59,402 nucleotides of DNA from JBGTIS01 sp041745535 (GTDB lineage: Bacteria > Bacteroidota > Bacteroidia > Cytophagales > Cyclobacteriaceae), in contig JBGTIS010000178.1 of assembly GCA_041745535.1 (NCBI GenBank), positions 1-59,402 on the forward strand, in the 5' to 3' direction. This document shows positions 8,806 to 17,384 of the stretch, piece by piece (the first letter of the stretch is position 1; each line of letters opens with the position of its first letter). The position numbers and the translations under genes were made by a program. The notes below the pieces were generated by a model. That model was not told the DNA's origin. It saw only the letters and a list, made by a program, of their open reading frames with translations, and did no database searches.

Positions 8806-9894
8806 TTATACATCTTTTTCATTAGCGAAGGGTACAATTCCATCCGCTACCGAAGTTTTACCTTGTGGTAATTTGAAGCTAAAGGAAGACCCTTCGCCCA
8901 CTTTGCTGGTTACTTCCACTTTAGTATTGTGTGCTTCAAGAATATGTTTTACAATGGCTAACCCAAGACCTGTACCACCTTTGTCTTTAGACCGGCTTTT
9001 TTCAACACGGTAAAATCTTTCAAAAATACGGTTGATGTCGGAAGCCGGAATACCTCTGCCGTGGTCTTCAACCGTTACCGTTGCATCCGACTCATTAGGC
9101 CATGCAGAGATATAAACGCCTCCACCTTTTTTTGTATACTTAATAGCATTGCTTACTAAATTAGTAAGCACCTGATAAATTCTGTGTACATCGGCATACA
9201 CATGAATTTCAGTAACATTTTCAGGTATATTGACTTTTAATTTTATATTTTTTTTTTCTGCTTCATCTTCAAACTGCTCATGCACATCCTCAATAGTTTC
9301 GATAATGTTAAAATGTTCATAACGCATTTTAATTTCTCCGGTTTCTAGCTGAGAAAGTGTGAGTAGTTCATGTACCAAGCGATCAAGCCCATCCAGGCTT
9401 TTCGCTGCCTTTTTCAAAAACTTATACCTTATTTTTTTATCTTCAACAGCTCCATCAAGCAACGTATGAACGAAACCCTGTGCGGCAAAGATAGGTGTTT
9501 TTAATTCGTGAGAAATATTAGCTACAAACTCCCTCCTGAACATTTCCAGATTTTTCAAATCGTTAATTTCCTGCTGTTTGATGGCAGCATAACTAAAAAT
9601 CTCTTCGTGAATGCGCTTCAGTGGATTCAATGATTTCTTCTCAATTTTGGTTTGCAAAAACGATAAATCCTTTTTTTTTAATTTATCCAGAACAGTATAA
9701 ATTTTATTAATTTCCTTAAAAATAAGAAACTCCAGGGTAAGACTGCTCAGAAGATAGGTAGAAGAAAAGGATATACCGAAAGCAACTAATAACGCAATTA
9801 CCGAAACATCTTTTACCAGAGACAGAAACGCGGTAGTAACAATGGCAATAGATGTACTAAGAAGTAATGCAACCGCTTTTGAATTAATCAGCAT
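8806..9894 (-). CDS. Membrane sensor histidine kinase, no adjacent response regulator
   Basis: A 362-residue kinase. Two membrane helices (about 7-27 and 32-55) are separated by only a few residues, so there is almost no periplasmic sensor. A linker leads to the HisKA domain with the phospho-acceptor His129 in FVANISHELKTP. The HATPase domain shows NLVSNAIKYT, DHGRGIP, RFYRVEKSRS and GGTGLGLAIVKHI. The domain order is PhoR-like. It lies 19 bases after the RCK gene on the same strand and may be co-transcribed with it. No response regulator is encoded nearby, so its partner is elsewhere; PorX (23387) is one possibility. Confidence 0.92.
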   Translation of the reverse strand: MLINSKAVALLLSTSIAIVTTAFLSLVKDVSVIALLVAFGISFSSTYLLSSLTLEFLIFKEINKIYTVLDKLKKKDLSFLQTKIEKKSLNPLKRIHEEIFSYAAIKQQEINDLKNLEMFRREFVANISHELKTPIFAAQGFVHTLLDGAVEDKKIRYKFLKKAAKSLDGLDRLVHELLTLSQLETGEIKMRYEHFNIIETIEDVHEQFEDEAEKKNIKLKVNIPENVTEIHVYADVHRIYQVLTNLVSNAIKYTKKGGGVYISAWPNESDATVTVEDHGRGIPASDINRIFERFYRVEKSRSKDKGGTGLGLAIVKHILEAHNTKVEVTSKVGEGSSFSFKLPQGKTSVADGIVPFANEKDV

Positions 9895-9913
9895 AACTAT
9901 AACTAAGTTATGA

Positions 9914-10606
9914 TTATTGATTGTACTCTACAAATTTATTTACGTCAGGTACTTTACCAAGTAATATCAAAATATCTGTATCGTACAGAATTGTATCAGC
10001 CCTGGGAACACCGATCACGTGAGCCACTTCTTTTACCTCGCCTTTTTCTTCTTCTTCAAAAATTCTTTTGATAGTAATCAGGTTCAGATTATACCGCTCG
10101 CGCAAGCCAATCTCGCTTAGCGTGCGATTAGCCACTTTTTTGGGTGTGTTAATTTCTACTACCTCGTAATTATCGGGTAAAGGAAGATACGACTTGATAC
10201 TGGGTTGAAGCAACGATTCGGCTACCGTTTTACCTACTGTATCTTCTGGCGACAGAATTTCTTTTACACCCACTTTATTCAGAATCATTCGTTGCCGCGC
10301 ATTAGCCGCCCGGGCAATGATGCGCTTCACTTTTAATTCGAGCAAAAGTACCGTGGTAAGTAACAAACCTTCAAAATTTTCACCGATAGCTACTACCACA
10401 GCATCTACTTCATGAATATTTTGGCCTACCAATGCTTTTTCGTCAGTGGAATCAAAGCAAACGGCATGGGCTACCTCATCTTTTATTAATTCTACCTTTG
10501 ACAGGTCAACGTCAACTGCTATTACTTCTACCCCACGCGCTGCCAGCGTACGGGCAATGGAAGCACCAAAAAGACCAAGACCTATAATGGCAAATACATT
10601 ATTCAT
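9914..10606 (-). CDS. TrkA/KtrA-type potassium channel regulatory (RCK) protein
   Basis: A 230-residue cytoplasmic gating subunit of a K+ uptake system. An RCK_N Rossmann domain carries GLGLFG at residues 9-14 and a conserved acidic residue in AVDVD (about 31-35), which selects NAD(H) or ATP. The RCK_C domain begins near residue 140 (NTPKKVANRTLSEIGLRERY) and ends with ILLGKVPDVNKF. Single-RCK length points to KtrA/KtrC rather than the tandem TrkA. The membrane subunit KtrB/TrkH is not in the window. The start codon overlaps the udk stop by 4 bases (ATGA). Confidence 0.9.
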   Translation of the reverse strand: MNNVFAIIGLGLFGASIARTLAARGVEVIAVDVDLSKVELIKDEVAHAVCFDSTDEKALVGQNIHEVDAVVVAIGENFEGLLLTTVLLLELKVKRIIARAANARQRMILNKVGVKEILSPEDTVGKTVAESLLQPSIKSYLPLPDNYEVVEINTPKKVANRTLSEIGLRERYNLNLITIKRIFEEEEKGEVKEVAHVIGVPRADTILYDTDILILLGKVPDVNKFVEYNQ

Positions 10607-11232
10607 AATTTGGATCGTAAAAATGAGACAAGTACATCGAGTCCTGATGAGTGTTGATCTATTTCAAAAAATATATTATTGGGAATGATTATATCCGCAT
10701 CGTATTTATATGGCTTAATGTACTTTTCGTAGGTGGGAGCCACGTGGGCACCATACCGGTACAATACATCATCTACAGGATATCCACGTTCTTCAAGATC
10801 GCGTGCGATACGCCGATGAAGTTTAATATGCTCCCTGGCATCAATAAATACTTTTAAATCCAGTTGTTTCGCGATTTCGCTAAAATAGAATACGAAGATA
10901 CCTTCCGCGATAATAATTGGAGCCGGTTTGAACAAGATGTCAAATGGCTTTTTATCCGGATTATTGAAAGTATATTCCTGTTTACGGATTGTCTCACCCT
11001 GTTTTAAACGAAAAATATCTTGTGCGAATGCTTCATGGTCGATAGACTCGGGCTTATCAAAATTTTGCACACCATTGTCATCCACAGGTTGTAATTCCAT
11101 TTTTTTATAGTAATGGTCCTGCGAAATAAAGCAAATTTCTTCCTGATTAAATGATTGGGCCAAGCCACTCATAAAACGGGTTTTACCCGAACCACTTCCT
11201 CCTGTGATGCCTACAATATATGGATGTTTCAA
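10603..11232 (-). CDS. udk: Uridine kinase
   Basis: A 209-residue P-loop kinase that salvages uridine and cytidine to UMP and CMP. The Walker A motif GGSGSGKT is at residues 11-18, followed by SQDHYYKKM, NFDKPESIDHEAF and a C-terminal ADIIIPNN, all typical of the uridine kinase/phosphoribulokinase group. It overlaps the RCK gene by 4 bases, so translation is probably coupled. The link between pyrimidine salvage and K+ channel control is likely only positional. Confidence 0.92.
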   Translation of the reverse strand: MKHPYIVGITGGSGSGKTRFMSGLAQSFNQEEICFISQDHYYKKMELQPVDDNGVQNFDKPESIDHEAFAQDIFRLKQGETIRKQEYTFNNPDKKPFDILFKPAPIIIAEGIFVFYFSEIAKQLDLKVFIDAREHIKLHRRIARDLEERGYPVDDVLYRYGAHVAPTYEKYIKPYKYDADIIIPNNIFFEIDQHSSGLDVLVSFLRSKL

Positions 11233-11289
11233 AATGGTAAATATCCAAACCTTAAAAAAAATATTTTACTGAGAAGTATAGGCTGAAAA

Positions 11290-11868
11290 TTATCTTATAT
11301 TTTTAAGAAAATCAACCAGTTTCCTGGTAGCGATACCACGGTGGCTAATTTTATTTTTTTCTTCCAAAGTCATTTCCGCAAAACTTATATCATATCCCAG
11401 AGGCACAAAAACAGGATCGTAGCCAAATCCGCCTGATCCTTTCAGTTCATTTACAATTTTGCCTTTTACGATTCCTTCAAATTGCCTGGTTATTCCTGAA
11501 ACAATAGCCGTAATCACGGTTTTGAACCGCGCTGTCCGATCGGTTTTGTCCTTTAAATTTTTCAGTAACAAACTGATATTATCCTTACTATTTTTGCCTG
11601 GCCCGGCATATCTGGCAGAATAAACTCCCGGTTCACCGTTTAGAGCAAATACTTCCAGGCCGGTATCATCCGCAAAACAGGATATACCATATGTTTCATA
11701 AACATAACTGGCTTTTTCCAGGGAATTACCTTCAATAGTGGGTTGATTTTCAGGAATTTCTTCATTGCAACCAATATCATCTAAGCTCAGAATCTTAACA
11801 GTATTGCTTAATAAATTCCTTACTTCTCCCAGTTTATGAGCATTATTTGTAGCAAAGCAAATCTCCAT
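11290..11868 (-). CDS. rdgB: Non-canonical purine NTP pyrophosphatase (RdgB/HAM1 family)
   Basis: A 192-residue enzyme that hydrolyses XTP and dITP/ITP to the monophosphate and so keeps deaminated purines out of DNA and RNA. The start MEICFATNNAHKLGEV carries the family T/SxNxxK motif. ADDTGLEV, YSARYAG and the C-terminal FAEMTLEEKNKISHRGIA are also diagnostic. A TTG two codons upstream opens a longer frame; I chose the ATG at 11868, where the homology begins. It lies 60 bases after the FKBP gene and 57 before udk. Confidence 0.93.
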   Translation of the reverse strand: MEICFATNNAHKLGEVRNLLSNTVKILSLDDIGCNEEIPENQPTIEGNSLEKASYVYETYGISCFADDTGLEVFALNGEPGVYSARYAGPGKNSKDNISLLLKNLKDKTDRTARFKTVITAIVSGITRQFEGIVKGKIVNELKGSGGFGYDPVFVPLGYDISFAEMTLEEKNKISHRGIATRKLVDFLKNIR

Positions 11869-11928
11869 TATCAATAACGTATGAATTGAAAGCTTAAAAT
11901 CAGGCCCAATTAGATCTATAAATATTCC

Positions 11929-12852
11929 TTAATTTTGACTTTCTGAAATATCGAGCAATTCAACATCAAAAACCAATATTGAATTTGGCTGGATAGCTGC
12001 TCCGGCACCCCGGGGACCATAACCAAGCGGTGAAGGAATATAAAGGGTGGCTTTGGCGCCTTTGTTTAGCAGCGCGATGCCTTCGTCCCAACCGGGAATA
12101 ACCTGTCCCTGTCCTATGGTAAACTGAAAAGGTTCGCCACGATCATAAGAAGTGTCAAACTGATTGCCATCCATTAATTTACCTCGATAGTGTACAGTTA
12201 CCAAATCGCCGGGTGATGGGCTTTCGCCACTACCCTTTTCTGAGATAACATACCGCAGTCCGGAGTCAGTGGTATCGGCGTCTATGTTGTTTTCTTCCAA
12301 ATACTGGTCAATAACAGCAGCATCTTTCTGAATCTGTTCCTGTTGCATGCCTATCATTTCTTCTCTTCTCTTTTTATCCAATTCCATTTGATATTCTCTG
12401 TAAGCTTCTTCGGTAGTGATGTCCGCTACCCCAATATTAAAAGTAAGCTTGCTATCTTCTTTAATAAAATCGGGCATAGGGCGCTGAAAAGTTTTATCAA
12501 AAACATTTTTGGCATCTACTTCAAAAGTTACACTATCGCCTTTTCGCAGCATGGCAAATCCTTCTTCTATCCCCCCCGGGTTATTCATTAATGAATCAAA
12601 GTACTGCACGGGCATGGGAGCACCTGTTTGTACAGTGCTGATAATGGTGGAATCGTCGGCCGTTTGGCAGGTCAGATTTAATAACAGAATCTGTCCATTT
12701 TCAGGAGTTTCTCCATCGCCTTTTTCTTCGTATTTATACCGTAAGCCTGATTCAGTATTTTCAAATTTACCTCCTGCGTTGTTACAGGAAACTCCGCCCA
12801 ACGCCATAACCCCAAAAGCCACCGCAGAGGTTAAATTAATTAATTTTTTCAT
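11929..12852 (-). CDS. Lipoprotein with two FKBP-type peptidyl-prolyl isomerase domains
   Basis: A 307-residue lipoprotein. The signal peptide ends in a lipobox with Cys23 (GGVSCNN). Two FKBP-like domains follow. The first (about 30-150) is divergent and lacks most active-site aromatics. The second (about 200-305) is canonical: VTVHYRGKLMDGNQFDTSYDRGEP, IPGWDEGIALLNKGAKATLYIP and YGPRGAGAAIQPNSILVFDVELLDI. A helical linker (KKRREEMIGMQQEQIQKDA) separates them. It probably assists folding of exported or surface proteins in the periplasm. GldI, a gliding lipoprotein of flavobacteria, is an FKBP of similar type, but that role is only a suggestion here. Its start overlaps the DHH gene by 17 bases. 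Confidence 0.88.
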   Translation of the reverse strand: MKKLINLTSAVAFGVMALGGVSCNNAGGKFENTESGLRYKYEEKGDGETPENGQILLLNLTCQTADDSTIISTVQTGAPMPVQYFDSLMNNPGGIEEGFAMLRKGDSVTFEVDAKNVFDKTFQRPMPDFIKEDSKLTFNIGVADITTEEAYREYQMELDKKRREEMIGMQQEQIQKDAAVIDQYLEENNIDADTTDSGLRYVISEKGSGESPSPGDLVTVHYRGKLMDGNQFDTSYDRGEPFQFTIGQGQVIPGWDEGIALLNKGAKATLYIPSPLGYGPRGAGAAIQPNSILVFDVELLDISESQN

Positions 12853-13891
12853 GTTCTATAGTTGTTTCTGAAATGTGATTTTGTTTGTACAATTGTTCTT
12901 TGTAGAGAGGAAGCAGGGCAATCAGTTTATTTTCTGTTTCCTTTAAGGACAGATCGGATGAACCGCCGGCGGCATTTTTATGGCCTCCACCGTTGAAATG
13001 TTCTGCCGCGAAATCGTTTACGGCGAAATCGCCCACCGACCTGAATGAGAGTTTGATACCTTCTGGCCTATCGAGAATAACTGCTGCCATAATAATTCCT
13101 TTTATAGACAGGGCGTAATTTACCAGACCTTCGGTATCACCATTCCGATAGCGGAATCGCCTGAGTTCCTCCCCGGTAATTACAAAATAGGCGGTTTTGT
13201 ATTCTTCCAGCACAATTAATTTTTCACTTAGCGCATAACCAATAAAGCGAAGTCGATCTACCGTATTGTTATCGTATATCAACTTACTTACTTTGGCCAC
13301 ATCGGCCCCTATACCAATAAGTCGCGCTACAATTTCGTGCACCTGTTTGGTAGTATTAGGATGCCTGAAAGATCCTGTGTCGGTCATTATACCTGCATAC
13401 AGGCTTTCCGCTATATCCTTATCAATCAAATCCTGGTCGCCCAAATCGCTCACCATTTGGTATACCAGTTCGCAGGTGGCTGCCGCTTTTGTGCTCCAAA
13501 GTTCAAAATCAGCAAAATCCTCTTTACCCTGGTGATGGTCGATCAACACTTTGCAAGCTTTGGACTGGCCTACCAACTCTCCCAATTTTTCTATCCGGCT
13601 TAAGCAGGAAAAATCCAGGCAAAAAATAATATCTGCCTGATCAATCAGCGCTTCCGATTTTTTCTCGTTGCCCTCGTTAAAGATGATAACCTCATTGTTT
13701 CCGTGCATCCAGTGCAAAAACCCAGGATAATCGGTTGGGGTAATTACATGAACTTCATGATGTTTTTTCTTCAGAATTGAAGCTAAACCAAGTGAAGATC
13801 CAAGCGCGTCTGCATCAGGTTTGTAATGAGTGGTTATCACCACACGCTTAGGTGAACTTATAAGTTCTTTAAAAGCTTTAATGTTTTGCAT
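12836..13891 (-). CDS. DHH/DHHA1 phosphoesterase (NrnA-like)
   Basis: A 351-residue phosphoesterase of the nanoRNase / pAp phosphatase type, which degrades very short RNAs or 3',5'-pAp (and in some members cyclic dinucleotides or linear dinucleotides). Metal-binding motifs are visible: THYKPDADALGSS near the N-terminus, FCLDFSC, and IDHHQGKEDF, the DHH signature. The C-terminal DHHA1 domain ends with HFNGGGHKNAAGG. The ATG at 13891 is preferred to an upstream TTG. No membrane segment or CBS domain is present, so it is an NrnA-like cytosolic enzyme. Overlap with the FKBP lipoprotein suggests co-translation. Confidence 0.9.
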   Translation of the reverse strand: MQNIKAFKELISSPKRVVITTHYKPDADALGSSLGLASILKKKHHEVHVITPTDYPGFLHWMHGNNEVIIFNEGNEKKSEALIDQADIIFCLDFSCLSRIEKLGELVGQSKACKVLIDHHQGKEDFADFELWSTKAAATCELVYQMVSDLGDQDLIDKDIAESLYAGIMTDTGSFRHPNTTKQVHEIVARLIGIGADVAKVSKLIYDNNTVDRLRFIGYALSEKLIVLEEYKTAYFVITGEELRRFRYRNGDTEGLVNYALSIKGIIMAAVILDRPEGIKLSFRSVGDFAVNDFAAEHFNGGGHKNAAGGSSDLSLKETENKLIALLPLYKEQLYKQNHISETTIEHEKIN

Positions 13892-14131
13892 TATCAACAA
13901 CTTACCCTCAAACTGACGGTTTTGTAAAATTCAATCCACAAAAGTGGAAATAAAAACCATAAAATCAAAAGGTAACTTTTATTCAAAATTTATCGTTTCT
14001 TTTGTTGTACTCTACCTTTTCCAATTTAATAAAAATTGAAAACTTGTCTGGCTTAACAGCATTATATTAACTATTATCACCAGACCTCAAATGTGATCAT
14101 CAAATAATGAGTTAGTATTCTACGAAAATTT

Positions 14132-14172
14132 ATTTATCAGGTTATGTTGAAGGATAATTTCTCCTGATAAAT
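14132..14172. promoter_or_regulatory. Inverted repeat upstream of the Nfu gene (possible operator)
   Basis: ATTTATCAGG (14132-14141) and CCTGATAAAT (14163-14172) are exact reverse complements with a 21-base spacer. The right arm ends at the -33 TTG of the Nfu promoter. The position suits a regulator binding site or an RNA hairpin of an upstream transcript. No known operator is recognised. Confidence 0.4.
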
Positions 14173-14202
14173 TGAAAAAGGAACTTAACCCACCTATCTT
14201 TG
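14172..14202 (+). promoter_or_regulatory. Promoter of the Nfu-type scaffold gene
   Basis: TTG at 14172-14174, exactly 20 bases, then TATCTTTG at 14195-14202, a full match to TAnnTTTG. Transcription would begin near 14208, about 27 bases before the ATG. Confidence 0.65.
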
Positions 14203-14234
14203 TTATCATTTAAAAACTTATAACGATAAGCTGT

Positions 14235-14834
14235 ATGGCAACTTCTAACCAAGAAAACACCAAACAAAAAAATATACATATATACCTGGAAGCTAATCCA
14301 AATCCTAATTCCTTAAAATTTGTGGTTAACTTCATGCTGGTACCGGAAGGTAGCAGTTATGACTTTCCGGATAAAGCAAGTACAAAAAATGCTCCACTTG
14401 CCAATGAGTTGTTTAATTTTGACCATGTGGAAAGAGTTTTCTATATGAGCAATTTTATTACTGTAACCAAAAATGAAGCTGTTGAATGGAGCGAAATCCA
14501 GGAACCTATTAAGCAATACATTAAAGCTTATCTGGAAGCTGATAAGCCTTTGTTAACGGCAAAAGCCTTTGTTAACGAACAGGCCGTGGATGAAAATGAC
14601 AGTGACGCGGTAATAAAAATTAAAGATATTTTAGACGAATATATACGCCCAGCGGTAGAGCAGGATGGTGGTGCTATCCAGTTTCATTCGTACGAAGATG
14701 GTATTGTAAAGCTATTGCTTCAGGGGTCTTGCAGTGGTTGCCCTTCTTCTACCATTACCCTAAAAGCTGGTATTGAGAACCTTTTAAAAAGAATGATACC
14801 GGAAGTAAAAAGTGTAGAAGCTGAAGGCGTTTGA
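14235..14834 (+). CDS. Nfu-type iron-sulfur cluster scaffold/carrier
   Basis: A 199-residue two-domain protein. The N-terminal Nfu_N domain begins with YLEANPNPNSLKFVVN and continues to FYMSNFITVTK (about residues 12-80). The C-terminal NifU domain (about 125-199) contains Cys166 and Cys169 in GSCSGCPSS, which bind a shared Fe-S cluster between two subunits. This is the layout of mitochondrial NFU1 and its bacterial relatives, which deliver clusters to lipoate synthase, aconitase and similar targets. The gene has its own promoter and terminator and is separate from any suf or isc gene here. Confidence 0.93.
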   Translation: MATSNQENTKQKNIHIYLEANPNPNSLKFVVNFMLVPEGSSYDFPDKASTKNAPLANELFNFDHVERVFYMSNFITVTKNEAVEWSEIQEPIKQYIKAYLEADKPLLTAKAFVNEQAVDENDSDAVIKIKDILDEYIRPAVEQDGGAIQFHSYEDGIVKLLLQGSCSGCPSSTITLKAGIENLLKRMIPEVKSVEAEGV

Positions 14835-14862
14835 CAAACTTTCTGATTATTCGGGCAGGCAG

Positions 14863-14898
14863 ATGGTTACAAGGTTTTGTAACCATTTCTTGTTTTAT
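14863..14898 (+). terminator. Terminator after the Nfu gene
   Basis: A perfect 10-bp stem, ATGGTTACAA (14863-14872) and TTGTAACCAT (14877-14886), with a 4-base loop, followed by a T-rich run. It lies between the Nfu stop and mutS2, so mutS2 needs its own promoter or read-through. Confidence 0.7.
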
Positions 14899-14920
14899 CT
14901 AAATTAACTAAAAAAGAAAA

Positions 14921-17329
14921 TTGCTTTATCCTAAAGAATCAATAGAAAACAAAATTGGATTCGACAGAATCAGGCAGCAATTGGTTAACGCATGTGCCAG
15001 TTCGCTGGGTGTGGCTTTTGTAGAAAAGATGAGTTTTACTGACGACTTTGAGAAAGTTAGTAAGCTCATGCGCCAAACTGAAGAATTCAGACAGATATTA
15101 TCAGGTGCTGAACCCTTTCCTGCTTCTAATTATATTGATGTAAACCAACATCTGGAAAAAGCCAAAGTAATCGGTACTTTTCTTACTTCCGAAGAGTTTC
15201 ACGAACTCCAGCTTTCGTTACAAACTATTTTTAACTGCCTGAAATTTTTTCAGAAAACCACGGAAGAAGCCTACCCATATTTAAAAGCCCTTAGCGGTTT
15301 TGTTCATCTCGACAAATCAATTTTGACTAAAATAAACCAAATTATTGATGAAAAGGGGCAGATACGTAGCAATGCCAGCAAGGAACTGCAAAATATTCGC
15401 CGCACCATTTTAAGCTCACAAAGCCGGGTAAGAAAAGTTTTAGAGCAGGTGATACATGCGGCCAAGTCGAATGGATATGTGGCTGATGATGCCCAGTTTA
15501 CAGTGCGCGGTGGCCGGATGGTAATTCCGGTAATGGCCGAACATAAAAGGCATATCAAGGGATTTATTCATGATGAATCGGCCACAGGGCAAACGGTTTT
15601 TCTGGAACCTGCTGAGGTACTGGAAATTAATAACGAAATCAGGGACCTGGAATATCAGGAACGCCGCGAAATTATTCGTATTTTAAAAGAGCTGACTGCT
15701 GCATTAAAACCTTATTTACCCTCGCTTAAAACGGCTTATCATTTTTTAGGCATGATGGATTTTATCAGAGCAAAAGCCAAATGCGCTTTGAAACAGGAAG
15801 CTACGCTGCCAGAATTGGTAACGGGCTGCACCATCGACTGGTCTCGGGCCCAACATCCACTGTTGAAAGAATCGCTGGAAGCTCATGGGAAAAAAATTGT
15901 TCCGTTAAATATCCAATTGGGTAGTGACCAACGGATTGTGGTAATTTCAGGACCCAATGCTGGTGGAAAATCTGTTTGCCTCAAAACGGTGGCTTTGTTG
16001 CAATATATGATGCAAAATGGAATGCTAATTCCTGTTGACAGCCATTCCAAAGCGGGGATTTTTAAACATATTTTTATTGATATTGGCGATGAGCAATCGT
16101 TGGAGAACGATTTGAGTACCTACAGTTCTCATCTTACCAACATGAACTATTTCACCAAATTTGCCGATAAGTACACCTTATTCTTAATTGATGAGTTTGG
16201 TACAGGTACCGAACCTCAGTTCGGCGGTGCTATTGCTGAGGCTATTTTAGATAATTTGTATCAGAAAAAGGCATACGGAGTAATTACAACACATTATACC
16301 AATCTTAAACAGTTTGCCGATCGTCGCCCAGGTATTATTAATGCTGCGATGGCTTTTGATGCAGAACATCTTGAACCTCTTTATCAGTTAAAATTAGGAA
16401 AACCTGGTAGTTCGTATGCTTTGGAAATCGCCCGAAAAATAGGTTTGCCCGCTGCCATTATTGAAGAAGCCAAAGAAAAAATAGGCGAAGAAAGGGTAAG
16501 CTTCGATCAGATGCTGAATGAACTAGAAGTGGAAAGAAAAAAATATCAAGACCTTTTGCGCGACACCAATGAAAAAAACTCGCGACTAACCCGCCGGGTA
16601 CAGGAATATGAAGAGCTAAAAGCCTTTGTGGATGAGAAAAAGAATAAGATTATCAATGAGGCCAAAGAAGAAGCCAAAAGATTATTGAATGAAGCAAATC
16701 AACGCATAGAGCAAACCATCCGTACCATAAAAGAAACCCAGGCAGATAAACAGCGAACCCAGGAAGCCCGGAAAGCGCTAACCTCATTTCGTGAACAAAC
16801 TACCGTAAAAAAATCTCCCGTCGTAGCCAGGTTCAAAACCAAGTCTTCTGTTGCGGATAAAAGTATTGGTAAGGGCGATGTAGTACAGATTAAAGACAAC
16901 GGCGCTATGGGTGAAGTGCTCGGAATCAAACGAAATACCGCGGAAATACTAATTGGTTCGTTAAAGTCAAGCGTAAAGCTGAACCGGTTGGAAAAAATAT
17001 CCAAAGAAGCTTACAGGAAATCGTTGGGAAAGGTAACCAAGGAAAGCAATAGGGGTGGTATTAATTTAAATGAAAAAATGGCCAGTTTTAGCACCAACCT
17101 TGATTTGCGGGGGAAAAGAGCAGAAGAGGTTTTTAATGACGTAGACAATTTTGTGAGTGATGCCTACATGTTTGGAATGAATGAACTACGCATTATCCAT
17201 GGCAAAGGCGATGGCATACTCAGGCAGGTAGTCCGCGACCAGTTAAAACGCTTCCCCAATGTGAAAAGTTTTCATGACGAACATATTGAGCAAGGCGGAT
17301 CCGGTGTTACTGTGGTGGAGTTGAAATAA
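14921..17329 (+). CDS. mutS2: MutS2 family ATPase with C-terminal Smr domain
   Basis: An 802-residue MutS2, which in studied bacteria suppresses recombination or acts on collided ribosomes. It starts at TTG (LYPKESIENKIGFDRI), where family homology normally begins; no ATG fits better. The order is: core domain, ATPase with Walker A GPNAGGKS (about 344-351) and Walker B TLFLIDEFGTGTEP, then a coiled coil rich in Glu and Lys (about 520-640), a KOW-like stretch (KGDVVQIKDNGAMGEV), and a Smr nuclease domain from about residue 727 (LDLRGKRAEEV, IIHGKGDGILR). The mismatch-recognition domain of MutS is absent, as expected. Confidence 0.95.
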   Translation: MLYPKESIENKIGFDRIRQQLVNACASSLGVAFVEKMSFTDDFEKVSKLMRQTEEFRQILSGAEPFPASNYIDVNQHLEKAKVIGTFLTSEEFHELQLSLQTIFNCLKFFQKTTEEAYPYLKALSGFVHLDKSILTKINQIIDEKGQIRSNASKELQNIRRTILSSQSRVRKVLEQVIHAAKSNGYVADDAQFTVRGGRMVIPVMAEHKRHIKGFIHDESATGQTVFLEPAEVLEINNEIRDLEYQERREIIRILKELTAALKPYLPSLKTAYHFLGMMDFIRAKAKCALKQEATLPELVTGCTIDWSRAQHPLLKESLEAHGKKIVPLNIQLGSDQRIVVISGPNAGGKSVCLKTVALLQYMMQNGMLIPVDSHSKAGIFKHIFIDIGDEQSLENDLSTYSSHLTNMNYFTKFADKYTLFLIDEFGTGTEPQFGGAIAEAILDNLYQKKAYGVITTHYTNLKQFADRRPGIINAAMAFDAEHLEPLYQLKLGKPGSSYALEIARKIGLPAAIIEEAKEKIGEERVSFDQMLNELEVERKKYQDLLRDTNEKNSRLTRRVQEYEELKAFVDEKKNKIINEAKEEAKRLLNEANQRIEQTIRTIKETQADKQRTQEARKALTSFREQTTVKKSPVVARFKTKSSVADKSIGKGDVVQIKDNGAMGEVLGIKRNTAEILIGSLKSSVKLNRLEKISKEAYRKSLGKVTKESNRGGINLNEKMASFSTNLDLRGKRAEEVFNDVDNFVSDAYMFGMNELRIIHGKGDGILRQVVRDQLKRFPNVKSFHDEHIEQGGSGVTVVELK

Positions 17330-17365
17330 AAAAAGCAACTACACCCAGTAGAGTAGTTGCTTTTT
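17330..17365. terminator. Bidirectional terminator between mutS2 and the lipoprotein gene
   Basis: AAAAAGCAACTAC (17330-17342) pairs perfectly with GTAGTTGCTTTTT (17353-17365) around a 10-base loop. The A and T tracts allow termination in both directions, as expected between these convergent genes. Confidence 0.85.
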
Positions 17366-17384
17366 CGTTTTCTATTCATTCTGC

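Larger units (their letters stand above)
13892..14234. other. Divergent intergenic region, DHH gene / Nfu gene
   Basis: This 343-base AT-rich gap between divergent genes holds a promoter for the Nfu gene (14172-14202) and a 10-bp inverted repeat (14132-14172) touching its upstream element. I see no reading frame or RNA gene to report. Confidence 0.6.
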
